IMG/VR virus record: IMGVR_UViG_3300036804_000195
Span: 1-56,281 of that record
Length of the DNA stretch: 56,281 nt
DNA from: a virus
Reading direction: 5' to 3' (one strand)
The position numbers and the translations under genes are program-made. This document shows positions 45,639 to 52,147 of the stretch, piece by piece. Under the pieces are notes generated by a model. The model was not told the DNA's origin. It worked only from the letters and a program-made list of their open reading frames with translations, and did not search any database. Each line of letters begins with the position of its first letter. The stretch's first letter is position 1.

Positions 45639-45673
45639 GTACACCGGGTTACGTCGGCTTTACGCCGGGGTAC
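45639..45673. promoter_or_regulatory. Inverted repeat between divergent genes
   Basis: GTACACCGG (45639-45647) and CCGGGGTAC (45665-45673) form an inverted repeat with one mismatch and a 17-base spacer. A rightward promoter (TTACGT, 16 bases, TACACT at 45671-45676) and a leftward -10 (TACCAT) overlap its arms. It is well placed to be an operator controlling both directions. Confidence 0.5.
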
Positions 45674-45774
45674 ACTGCTGCCACTGCCGCGTAATCCTGC
45701 GCGGCGAGCAGGGCGGGCCCGGACGGTGCTGAGCACACCGCGACCCGGGCCCTGACCGAGACGGAGCCTCGGCT

Positions 45775-46011
45775 ATGACAAATGATCCCAACCCCACGGC
45801 CGAAGCCTCGGCCGACCCCCGCGACCAGGCCGCCGAGTACAGCGAAGCGCTGACAGCAGCCGGGCAGAAACTCGACGGCGCGCTCGCCGACCTGCGGGCC
45901 GCGCAGGACGCCGGCGAGATCACGGTCGTCGAGGCCGCCGATCAGCGGGTCCTCATCCTGGAGATCCACCTCGCCGACCTGACCCGGCTGCGGGAGCAGT
46001 ACGGTAGCTGA
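45775..46011 (+). CDS. Small acidic helical protein
   Basis: 78 aa; ATG with GGAG. Strongly acidic and helical (EYSEALTAAGQKLDGALADLRAAQDAGEI, EIHLADLTRLREQYG). The two helices resemble a coiled-coil hairpin. It is a single-gene rightward unit with its own terminator. Acidic single-gene inserts in phages are sometimes protein inhibitors, but there is no direct evidence here. Confidence 0.65.
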   Translation: MTNDPNPTAEASADPRDQAAEYSEALTAAGQKLDGALADLRAAQDAGEITVVEAADQRVLILEIHLADLTRLREQYGS

Positions 46012-46023
46012 CCGGGGAACGGC

Positions 46024-46056
46024 AAAGGCCCGCGCCAGCAAATGGCGCGGGCCTTT
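46024..46056. terminator. Bidirectional intrinsic terminator
   Basis: AAAGGCCCGCGCC (46024-46036) pairs perfectly with GGCGCGGGCCTTT (46044-46056). It has A-rich and T-rich ends on both strands, so it can stop the rightward gene at 46011 and the leftward operon ending at 46064. Confidence 0.9.
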
Positions 46057-46063
46057 GTCTTGC

Positions 46064-46216
46064 TCAGGCGCCCGCAGGCTTCCCGTTGGCCAGGAAGTCC
46101 CAGTGGTCATCGCCGGCCAGGAGCACGCCGGTGACGGTCGCGCCCGGGCCGCCGGTCAGGCTGCCGTTGGCGCTGGTCGAGCCCTGGTGGCTGCACGATC
46201 CTTCGAATAGTGACAT
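46064..46216 (-). CDS. 50-residue protein with strong ribosome site
   Basis: ATG at 46216 with GGAGGAGGTG about ten bases upstream, one of the strongest sites in the window. Gly/Ser/Thr-rich (GSCSHQGSTSANGSLTGGPG), then VTGVLLAGDDHWDFLANG. One Cys. Unknown function. Last gene of the 48592 operon, just before the bidirectional terminator; the strong site predicts high output. Confidence 0.6.
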   Translation of the reverse strand: MSLFEGSCSHQGSTSANGSLTGGPGATVTGVLLAGDDHWDFLANGKPAGA

Positions 46217-46242
46217 CTCGTTTTCACCTCCTCCCCTGGCGG

Positions 46243-46863
46243 TCACTCGCCCTGCACGAGCCCGTCGTTCCACGCGAGCACGGGCCGGCCGGTGACCTTG
46301 GAGTAGTCCGGGCGGCCGAGCGGCCGCGAGCCGTCGGAGTCGGCGCACCCGGGCAGGAAACACGCCACGACCCCGGACGGCCGGGCGACGCGCAGCGAGT
46401 AGGTGCCGCAGTACGGGCAGGCGGGCGGCAGGCCGGCCGGGCTGCCGCGGCGCAGCGGAGTCCACGTCGGCGCCTCGTCGATGCCCGGCAGGCGCGCCGC
46501 GGAGCTGGCCCATGACGCGAGCTTGCGCGCCGCCTCGGCCGCGACGCCGCGCGGAGCGGTGGCGCCGATGTCGGCGATCGACCGGATCGCGCGCAGCGTG
46601 TTCTCGCTCGACCCGCCGCGGGCCCGGACGGGCAGGCCCGCGTCGACGCGGAGCTGCCGCTCGAGGCGCCGCGCGCCGGCGTGGATGGTGGTGAGGACGT
46701 CGCCCGCGGCCGGATTCCACGGCGGCCGCGACTCCGTCGACCCGGACATGGTGACCGACGGCTGGCCCTCGGCGGCGTGCTCGGGCAGCAGCGCCTCGAG
46801 CAGCGGCAGGTAGTCGGCGAGGTCGGCGGCCGCGTCGCCGAGCGCCGAGCCGCCGTCGGTCAC
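46243..46863 (-). CDS. Accessory protein with zinc-ribbon C-terminus
   Basis: 206 aa; GTG overlapping the upstream stop. Helical first two-thirds (AAADLADYLPLLEALLPEH, GDVLTTIHAGARRLERQLRVDAG, ENTLRAIRSIADI). The C-terminal third has PPACPYCGTYSLRV and VVACFLPGCAD, a four-Cys ribbon, as in many actinophage accessory proteins of unknown role. Confidence 0.6.
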   Translation of the reverse strand: MTDGGSALGDAAADLADYLPLLEALLPEHAAEGQPSVTMSGSTESRPPWNPAAGDVLTTIHAGARRLERQLRVDAGLPVRARGGSSENTLRAIRSIADIGATAPRGVAAEAARKLASWASSAARLPGIDEAPTWTPLRRGSPAGLPPACPYCGTYSLRVARPSGVVACFLPGCADSDGSRPLGRPDYSKVTGRPVLAWNDGLVQGE

Positions 46864-47216
46864 GACAGGATCACCGCGAGCACGAACACGAGCAGGCAGA
46901 TCAGCAGCACCACGGCACCCGCGGCGACCGGGCCCAGCCACCACCGATCCGCGTCGCGGCGGCGGCGAGCCCGGTAGCCGGAGGCAAGGTTCTTCGAGCA
47001 CCACCCGTGGCCGCAGTCGAGCATCTCGGGGTCGTAGTACCGCTCGGCGACGCCGGCCAGCCGCTCCTCGAACTCGGCGTACGCGGCCGGGCGGACGCCG
47101 AGCGTGGCCTCGAGCACGGCGATATGCCACGCGCTCGGCCGGTCATGCATCTCGCACCGGCCCGCGAGCCGGCGGAGGATCGCCTCGGCGACGGTCGGCC
47201 GCTGCGGCAGGATCAC
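46860..47216 (-). CDS. C-terminally membrane-anchored protein
   Basis: 118 aa; GTG start overlapping the previous stop by four bases. The soluble part holds MLDCGHGWCSKN, a small Cys/His motif, and helices. The C-terminal 25 residues are a hydrophobic helix (GPVAAGAVVLLICLLVFVLAVIL) after an Arg-rich stretch, so the protein is tail-anchored facing the cytoplasm. Function unknown. Confidence 0.65.
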   Translation of the reverse strand: MILPQRPTVAEAILRRLAGRCEMHDRPSAWHIAVLEATLGVRPAAYAEFEERLAGVAERYYDPEMLDCGHGWCSKNLASGYRARRRRDADRWWLGPVAAGAVVLLICLLVFVLAVILS

Positions 47217-47455
47217 GGCACTTCCCTGAGACGTCGCTCGATGGCGACTGTCGCTGCTGCGTCACTGGCAGCCTGCTCGGCTGTGGCCGGCACTATGGCC
47301 GGCTCAATCCAGTCGCCGACGGCGACCACGCGGCGCTGCGCCTGGCAGCCGGGCGCCGGATCCATGAGAGCCCAGCACGAGATCCACGCGCCGACCACGA
47401 TCCCGTCTCGGTCGCCGACCTCGGCGGCGTGGCCGCAGGACAGGGTGATGATCAC
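47213..47455 (-). CDS. Small Cys-containing protein
   Basis: 80 aa; GTG overlapping its upstream neighbour. Begins IITLSCGHAAEVG, then WISCWALMDPAPGCQAQRRVVAVGDWIEP: a beta-rich piece with three Cys and one His, possibly one zinc site, then a helix. Unknown function. Confidence 0.55.
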   Translation of the reverse strand: MIITLSCGHAAEVGDRDGIVVGAWISCWALMDPAPGCQAQRRVVAVGDWIEPAIVPATAEQAASDAAATVAIERRLREVP

Positions 47456-47835
47456 CGCAGGTCCAGGAGGCGGCGCTGCGGCGCGGTCAGGCCGCGGCGG
47501 CCGCCAGCCTTATGCAGGACGCGGCGGCGCTGCGCCGGAGTGAGCACGAGCCGGCCGCCAGCCTTGTAGCGGGTGATGCGCGCGTGCGCTGTCAGCCGCG
47601 GCGCCGACGCCGGGATGACGCGGCCGACGCCGCCCAGCTCGTCCTGGATCGCGGCGAGCCGTGCCGTCCTGCCGTTGCGGCGGCCGCCGATTGTCCAGTC
47701 ACGCGGGCCCGGCGCGGGATCCGGAGCGCCGTGCGGCAGCGTGGCAAGCCGGGCCTTAATCGCCTGGGCCATGCGCTCCTCGCTGGTGTGCTGCGCGGCG
47801 TCGAGGCGCGACTGGTCACGCGGGCGGCGAGCCAT
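47452..47835 (-). CDS. Basic hypothetical protein
   Basis: 127 aa from ATG at 47835, sharing a base with the upstream TGA (TGATG). Arg-rich throughout (TIGGRRNGRTARLAAIQDELG, TPAQRRRVLHKAGGRRGLTAPQRRLLDLR), with two similar 'LTPAQRRR/LTAPQRRL' segments at the end separated by KAGGR. That internal repeat suggests paired DNA- or RNA-contacting helices. No family recognised. Confidence 0.6.
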   Translation of the reverse strand: MARRPRDQSRLDAAQHTSEERMAQAIKARLATLPHGAPDPAPGPRDWTIGGRRNGRTARLAAIQDELGGVGRVIPASAPRLTAHARITRYKAGGRLVLTPAQRRRVLHKAGGRRGLTAPQRRLLDLR

Positions 47836-48425
47836 CACATCGCCAGGACGGCGCGCTCGAGTTCGGTCAGGTCCCACACCGACAGGACGGCCCACAGGTC
47901 GCCGCGGATGTGGCGGATCAGCGCCGGGTCCTTGGGCGGGATCAGCTCCCACGACTCGACCTCCCAGAGGAGGTGGCAGTGCCGGAGGCGGCGGAACTTC
48001 GGGCGGTGCCGCGGCGGGATCAGCGGCATGATCGTCCGCCCGGATCGCCAGTCCGCGCCGGCCGGCTTGTCGATGCCGGGGACGCGAATGCTGTGCGCGC
48101 CGACCAGCGCGCCGCGGTTGTCGAGGCTGTCGCCGTGGAAGTAGACCAGGCCGCGGTGATAATCCCAGTGCACGCGGCACTCGGTCTCGGTGGCCTGGCC
48201 GACGGCGATGCGCGGGAAGCCGGCGCCGCGGGCCTTGTCCTCGAAGAAACCGCCGGCGCGGATCGTCTCCGACAGGCGGATTACCTGCAGGCCGCGAGCG
48301 GCGGCGCGGTAGCCCATCGCGATCGCCTCGTCCTGGGCGTTGCGCTCGACGCGGACGGCGGCCTCGTACTCGGCGAGCCGGGCCTTCGCCTCGGCGGGCG
48401 GGATGTCGAGCGTTGCGAGATTCAC
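47835..48425 (-). CDS. Hypothetical accessory protein, 196 aa
   Basis: GTG at 48425 with CAGGAGG. Opening helix (PAEAKARLAEYEAAVRVERNAQDEAIAMGYRAAARG), a beta region (CRVHWDYHRGLVYFHGD, SIRVPGIDKPAG), and basic stretch PPRHRPKFRRLRHCHLLW. The final part ELIPPKDPALIRHIRGDLWAVLSVWDL is helical. Unknown function; largest gene of its operon. Confidence 0.6.
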   Translation of the reverse strand: MNLATLDIPPAEAKARLAEYEAAVRVERNAQDEAIAMGYRAAARGLQVIRLSETIRAGGFFEDKARGAGFPRIAVGQATETECRVHWDYHRGLVYFHGDSLDNRGALVGAHSIRVPGIDKPAGADWRSGRTIMPLIPPRHRPKFRRLRHCHLLWEVESWELIPPKDPALIRHIRGDLWAVLSVWDLTELERAVLAM

Positions 48426-48592
48426 GGCTGCCTCCTGGCGTCGGGGCGCGCGAGCGCGGTGCGGATCATGCGGGCGGCCCATGCCAGGGCGGCGGGGTCG
48501 TCGAGGACCAGCTCGCCGGTTTCCGGGGCGCCAGCGGGCGCGGCCGCGCGCGGCGGGCGCGTGGCATCCCGGGTGGAGCTCTGGCTGGTCAT
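48422..48592 (-). CDS. 56-residue leaderless first gene of an accessory operon
   Basis: ATG at 48592 to TGA overlapping the next GTG (GTGA). The product has a disordered basic start (STRDATRPPRAAAPAG) and a helix with DDPAALAWAARMIRTALARPD. There is no ribosome site, and a good promoter (TTGCGT, 18 bases, CAATCT) places its -10 exactly seven bases upstream of ATG. The gene is supported by promoter spacing and overlap. Confidence 0.6.
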   Translation of the reverse strand: MTSQSSTRDATRPPRAAAPAGAPETGELVLDDPAALAWAARMIRTALARPDARRQP

Positions 48593-48599
48593 GCCCGAC

Positions 48600-48629
48600 A
48601 GATTGCACGGGTTTCGCGGCCGAACGCAA
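48600..48629 (-). promoter_or_regulatory. Leaderless promoter of the 48592 operon
   Basis: Minus strand -35 TTGCGT (48624-48629), spacer 18, -10 CAATCT (48600-48605) preceded by TG, then seven bases to ATG. It should drive the seven leftward genes from 48592 to 46064. A near-copy of the dispersed 16-mer AAGCCGCTGACCTGGG, with one change, lies upstream at 48639-48654 on the plus strand. Confidence 0.65.
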
Positions 48630-48718
48630 GACCGGGTTAAGCCGCTGGCCTGGGCTTTCGTGCGTTTCCGCGAGTTTCACGGCGCGAGTTGCGAAAGTTT
48701 CTCGCCAGGCAGCAAAGC

Positions 48719-48745
48719 GGCCCGGCCGGTAGATCCAGCCGGGCC
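48719..48745 (-). terminator. Terminator of the 48945 gene
   Basis: GGCCCGGC (48719-48726) pairs perfectly with GCCGGGCC (48738-48745), 15 bases after the stop at 48760, and is followed on the minus strand by GCTTTGCT. It isolates the 61-residue gene as its own unit. Confidence 0.75.
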
Positions 48746-48759
48746 AGCGTTGCGGGGAG

Positions 48760-48945
48760 TCAGGTGACCTTGAGCAGCTTCACGGCGGCGCCGCGCTCGA
48801 GGTACCAGTCGTAGGCCTCGTTCGCCTGCCGGAGCGCCTCGGCGTCGCCCAGCTCGGCAGCGGAGAACACGGCGCTGTCCTCCTCGAACGGCCGGCCCTT
48901 CGAGTCGTAGGTGTTCACGAAGTAGATCGCGGTGCTGGCGTTCAC
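48760..48945 (-). CDS. 61-residue protein starting MNAS
   Basis: GTG at 48945 with AGGAGGAACC, the same ribosome site as the gene at 41558, and the same first residues (MNAS). Then AIYFVNTYDSKGRPFEEDSAVFSAAELGDAEALRQANEAYDWYLERGA: a strand and two helices, acidic. Alone between promoter C and its terminator, so regulated separately and probably expressed in lysogens or early. Function unknown. Confidence 0.7.
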   Translation of the reverse strand: MNASTAIYFVNTYDSKGRPFEEDSAVFSAAELGDAEALRQANEAYDWYLERGAAVKLLKVT

Positions 48946-48975
48946 GGTTCCTCCTGCTTGGCTGGGCACACCTAC

Positions 48976-49005
48976 AGCGTAGCACAGTGTAAGCGAGCGG
49001 CGTAA
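48976..49005 (-). promoter_or_regulatory. Repeated promoter, copy C
   Basis: Minus strand TTACGC, 18 bases, TACGCT, nearly identical to copies A and B, ending about 30 bases before the GTG at 48945. A copy of the dispersed CTCACCTGCGGAAACGG motif adjoins it at 49009-49030, overlapping the integrase stop. Confidence 0.65.
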
Positions 49006-49028
49006 TCCGTTTCCGCAGGTGAGCGGCT

Positions 49029-50498
49029 TTATTTCCGGCGCCAGGTGATGGCGACGCGGCCGAGGTCGACGGACGGCGACCGGCCGCCGACCTGGGTCGC
49101 CCGGGACACGGTCACCGCGGCGATGAACATGCGCAGGAACTCGCGCTGCTCCCCGAGCGTCATCTTCGGCCACGCGGCCCGGGCGGCGGCGATGCCGTCG
49201 CGGGCAGGCGGCGGCCGCTTGTCGGCCAGCTCGGCGCGGAGCGCGGCTTCCCGGTCGGCGAGAGCACCGCGGGCAGCCTGCCATTCAGCCGAGGACAGGC
49301 CGCCTTCGCCCCACGCGGCGGCGAGGCTGGCGCGGCGGCCGTCGACGGCGGACAGCGCCGTGGTGATCTCGTCGCGGCGGGCCGCGTGCGCGTCCTCGGC
49401 GATCGCGTCGAGGAACTCCGGCTTGTCCAGGCGGGCGAACAGCTCGCCGGTCACGTGCGCCTCCACCGGCTCGAGCGACACGCCGGTGCAGGAGCGGCCG
49501 CCCTGCGCGGGGTGGCACACGTAGTACGGGACGTCGCGGCCGCCGCGGCGGGCGCCGCCCTTGAGCTGCTTGATCGACCCGGCCATCGGCGCGTCGCAGA
49601 CACCGCAGCGGATGAGGCCGCCCGACAGGAGGTAGCGGCGGCCAGGCGACCCGGTGTGCTCGGCGCCGACGGGGTAGGCGCCGCCGCCGGAGCGGGTGAC
49701 GGTGCGGGGCCCGGACAGGCGGGCGCGGCAGGCCTGCCAGGTGTCCTCGTCGAGGATCGGCTCCCACGCGCCGCGGCCGGTGATGACGCCGCGGTGCACG
49801 CGCCACCCGGCGACGGTCGGCCGGGTCAGCCAGTTACGCACCGACCTCGGCTGCAGCGCAGCGCCGCGGACGCCGGCCAGGCCGCGGGCGCGCATCGCCG
49901 CGGCGACCGAGGTCAGCGACCAGCCGGCCAGGACCAGCACGGCGGCCTCGCGGATCGCGTCGGCCTCGGCGGGCACGACGGCGTAGGTGCTGCCGCCGCC
50001 CTCGGCCGGCACGTGCCGGTAGCCGAACAGCACCGAGCCCGGCGCCAGGCCGCGGGCGGCGTTGTCGTCCAGGCGGTCGTGCACGCGTTTCTTCATCCGG
50101 CGGACCTCGGCGGCGGCGAGAACGGCCTTGATGCCGGCGATCTCATCGCCGACCCGGACGATGCCGTCGCGGCGCGTGTGGACCTCGTCGATGCCGGCGG
50201 CGACCAGCTCGGCGGCCAGCTCGAACCAGCCGATCTCGCGGCGCTGCAGCCGGTACTGCTCGATGGCCCAGACCTGGCTGACGGCGCCGGCGGCCAGGTC
50301 CTCGCGGAGCTTCTCGTAGCCGGGGCGCCAGACGTCGTCCTCGGCGGCCGACAGATCGTTGTCGGAGTAGACCACGACGGGCAGGCCCGGCCACACCACG
50401 GCGGCGTAGGCGCGGCCGTACCGCTCCTGCACGGCGACGCCCTCGGCGCGGCCGCTGCGGTCCTTGCTGATCCGGACATACAGCGCGACATTGCTCAC
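49029..50498 (-). CDS. int: Large serine integrase
   Basis: 489 aa; GTG start. The N-terminal resolvase/invertase catalytic domain has the nucleophile Ser11 in ALYVRISKDRSG, then VYSDNDLSAAEDD and AIEQYRLQRREIGWF. The recombinase domain includes GYRHVPAEGG, a hinge, and VRNWLTRPTVAGWRVHRGVITGRGAWEPILDEDTW. The zinc ribbon domain is present (LIRCGVCDAPMAGS and YYVCHPAQGGRSC) and a coiled-coil C-terminus follows (ALSAVDGRRASLAAAW). It integrates phage DNA site-specifically at an attB in the host and, with a directionality factor, reverses it. Confidence 0.95.
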   Translation of the reverse strand: MSNVALYVRISKDRSGRAEGVAVQERYGRAYAAVVWPGLPVVVYSDNDLSAAEDDVWRPGYEKLREDLAAGAVSQVWAIEQYRLQRREIGWFELAAELVAAGIDEVHTRRDGIVRVGDEIAGIKAVLAAAEVRRMKKRVHDRLDDNAARGLAPGSVLFGYRHVPAEGGGSTYAVVPAEADAIREAAVLVLAGWSLTSVAAAMRARGLAGVRGAALQPRSVRNWLTRPTVAGWRVHRGVITGRGAWEPILDEDTWQACRARLSGPRTVTRSGGGAYPVGAEHTGSPGRRYLLSGGLIRCGVCDAPMAGSIKQLKGGARRGGRDVPYYVCHPAQGGRSCTGVSLEPVEAHVTGELFARLDKPEFLDAIAEDAHAARRDEITTALSAVDGRRASLAAAWGEGGLSSAEWQAARGALADREAALRAELADKRPPPARDGIAAARAAWPKMTLGEQREFLRMFIAAVTVSRATQVGGRSPSVDLGRVAITWRRK

Positions 50499-50519
50499 GG
50501 CTGGTTCCCTGGCTGGGCG

Positions 50520-50569
50520 GTTGCTGGTTCCAGTGTTACATCCGAGGTCAGGCGCCCCGAGCTAGCAAC
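50520..50569. promoter_or_regulatory. Candidate attP: imperfect 50-base dyad upstream of the integrase
   Basis: GTTGCTGG (50520-50527) and CTAGCAAC (50562-50569) are imperfect inverted arms symmetric about 50544/50545. Serine-integrase attP sites are about 50 bases, imperfectly dyad-symmetric, and normally next to int. The position, just upstream of the integrase start and outside any gene, fits. The same arms could be an operator or a terminator for the gene at 50576. Confidence 0.35.
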
Positions 50570-50575
50570 AGCCAC

Positions 50576-51247
50576 CTAGCCCGCCTGCCTCGGGGTCAGG
50601 CACACGCTGATCTTGACGACCGTCATGCACGGCGACGGCGACGGAGATGGCGGCGGCGAGCTGGCGGCCGGCGACGCGGGCGGCGGTGACTGCGAGACGC
50701 CAGTACCTCGCGCCGGGCGCGATGTGGCGGCGCTCGGATGCGCGGCAGGGCTGGGCAGCACCGCGGGGATCTCGTGCGGGCGGGGCGACGCCGGCGCCGG
50801 GCGCCTCGAGTGCGGCGGCGGCGAGCCCGACGATAAAGGCGAGTGCGGGAGGTGCAGCGGCGGCCGCGCGGCGGGCGGGCTTTCGTCCTCGACCCAGAGC
50901 ACGGCGCCGGTCCCGGCCGCGGCCGCGGACAGCAGCGCGGCCGACGCGCCGGTGGCGATGATCCCGGCCTTCCGCCGCCGCCGCGGCCCGGCAGGCCTGG
51001 GCGGGGAGCGGCGAGGCGCCCCGGTGGCCTCGCCGTCGCTGGCGACCAGGCGCAGCCGCCGCTCCGGGCCGCCGGGATCCTCCGGCTGCCGCGGTTCGAG
51101 GTGCCGCACCTGGCCGCCAGGCTGGTCCTCCTGGCCCGCGAGGTAGAACGCCTCGGCGACGTGCTCGATCTGGTCGCGTTCGCGGCGGAGGTCCTCGACC
51201 TCGCGCGAGAGATCGCCGACCCGGCTTCTCAGGAACCTGAGCCTCAT
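50576..51247 (-). CDS. Coiled-coil membrane protein with Pro/Ser-rich outer tail
   Basis: 223 aa from ATG at 51247; an earlier in-frame ATG at 51326-51328 overlaps the repressor stop (giving 250 aa). The N-terminus is a short coiled coil (RLRFLRSRVGDLSREVEDLRRERDQIEHVAEAF). A basic stretch then one membrane helix (AGIIATGASAALLSAAAAGTGAVLWV) leads to a long Pro/Ser/His/Arg tail. Position between repressor and integrase is typical of lysogenic-conversion or exclusion genes. Function unknown. Confidence 0.6.
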   Translation of the reverse strand: MRLRFLRSRVGDLSREVEDLRRERDQIEHVAEAFYLAGQEDQPGGQVRHLEPRQPEDPGGPERRLRLVASDGEATGAPRRSPPRPAGPRRRRKAGIIATGASAALLSAAAAGTGAVLWVEDESPPAARPPLHLPHSPLSSGSPPPHSRRPAPASPRPHEIPAVLPSPAAHPSAATSRPARGTGVSQSPPPASPAASSPPPSPSPSPCMTVVKISVCLTPRQAG

Positions 51248-51315
51248 ACGCCCGTCGCTTTCCCGCGGCCCCCTGGCCGCTTCCCGCACAGCAGCACCCC
51301 GCACCGGGAGCCGCG

Positions 51316-51663
51316 CTAAACCGACCATCTGCCCTGGTCGTCGTTCTCGCGGATCAGCAGCCGGTAGCGGTCGACCAGGACGCGGACCGTCTCGGGCGGC
51401 AGGCCGGCCTCCGGATCGGACAGGCGGCGGCGCAGCCGCTCGACGGCCTCCTCCTCCGGCGAGCGGCCCGACGGCGACAGGCTCACGCCGAGCGCGACCT
51501 CGAACCGGCTGGTCGCGTTGCGGAGCTTCGCGGTCCGGCCGAGCTCGATGTTGGCCACGGTTTTGCGGTTGACGCCGGCCCGGCGGGCCAGCTCCTCCTG
51601 CGACCAGCCGCGGAGCTCACGGGCACGCCGGATCTGCGACCCGATTCCGGGCGGTTGATCCAC
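51316..51663 (-). CDS. Phage repressor, XRE-type HTH
   Basis: 115 aa from GTG at 51663. QIRRARELRGWSQEELARRAGVNRKTVANIELGRTAKLRN is a complete XRE/Cro-CI HTH. The C-terminal half (EEAVERLRRRLSDPEAGLPPETVRVLVDRYRLLIREND) is helical and likely dimerises. It lacks a LexA-type Ser/Lys autocleavage domain, so induction would need an antirepressor or another signal. No ribosome site; the -10 box is six bases upstream of GTG, suggesting a leaderless message. Convergent position to the early block and operators supports the immunity role. Confidence 0.85.
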   Translation of the reverse strand: MDQPPGIGSQIRRARELRGWSQEELARRAGVNRKTVANIELGRTAKLRNATSRFEVALGVSLSPSGRSPEEEAVERLRRRLSDPEAGLPPETVRVLVDRYRLLIRENDDQGRWSV

Positions 51664-51669
51664 ACGCGC

Positions 51670-51698
51670 ATGCTGCCCGCCAAATACCCGGAAGTCAA
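51670..51698 (-). promoter_or_regulatory. Leaderless repressor promoter
   Basis: Minus strand -35 TTGACT (51693-51698), 17-base spacer, -10 CAGCAT (51670-51675), then six bases to GTG 51663. It resembles lambda PRM in giving a leaderless repressor mRNA. The gap 51664-51867 has no gene. Confidence 0.6.
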
Positions 51699-51741
51699 GG
51701 GAAAGCAGGGAAGGGAAGGGAAACGTAGCGGTAAAGCAGGT

Positions 51742-51817
51742 CCCCGTAACTTGCCTACCATTCCCAAAGTTGGCCTTGAAACCTGGCCGTTCTTGCTTTA
51801 AGTTTCCCGTTACTTGC
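51742..51817. promoter_or_regulatory. Three operator-like repeats in the switch region
   Basis: Direct copies of the motif CCCGTTACTTGC lie at 51742-51754 (one change), 51785-51796 (two changes, one base shorter) and 51805-51817. Copies 2 and 3 are about 20 bases apart and copies 1 and 2 about 43, close to whole helical turns. They overlie or abut the early promoter, as repressor operators should. Confidence 0.65.
51776..51804 (+). promoter_or_regulatory. Early rightward promoter
   Basis: -35 TTGAAA (51776-51781), 17 bases, -10 TAAGTT (51799-51804). Operator copy 2 lies in the spacer and copy 3 begins at 51805, over the expected transcription start, so repressor binding would block it. It drives the excisionase-like gene and the recombination genes. 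Confidence 0.65.
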
Positions 51818-51867
51818 TCAACGATTCCCGCGCAAGATTGCAGACCCCCCGAACCCGGAGGACAGCG

Positions 51868-52137
51868 GTGCTCACGGTCACAGAGGTTTCTGAGCGGCTC
51901 CACCTGACAGGCGACACGGTCCGCGCGCTGATCGCCAGCGGCGAGCTGCGGGCGATCAGGACACGCACGAACGGCGGCCACTACCGGATCAGCGAGGCCG
52001 ACCTCGCCGACTACCTGGAGCGCAGCCGGGTCGTCCCGGCCGAGGCCGCGCCGGCCCGGTCCTTACAGCACGAAGGCCCGGCGCGTCATCCGCGGCGGGC
52101 CTCCTTCGCACGTTCCCGCACGCACGCAAACCCCTGA
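51868..52137 (+). CDS. Excisionase-like MerR-type DNA-binding protein
   Basis: 89 aa from GTG at 51868 with CGGAGGA upstream. LTVTEVSERLHLTGDTVRALIASGELRAIRTRTNGGHYRISEADLADYLERS is the classical excisionase/MerR winged helix. First gene of the early block, facing the repressor: it may be a Cro-like early regulator, or the directionality factor that turns the serine integrase to excision. The C-terminal ~30 residues are basic and disordered. Confidence 0.8.
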   Translation: MLTVTEVSERLHLTGDTVRALIASGELRAIRTRTNGGHYRISEADLADYLERSRVVPAEAAPARSLQHEGPARHPRRASFARSRTHANP

Positions 52138-52147
52138 GCAGGCGACA

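Noticed and set aside
50143-50394. Second small gene inside the integrase
   Set aside because: Arg/Gly-rich shadow frame of the catalytic domain with no start signal.
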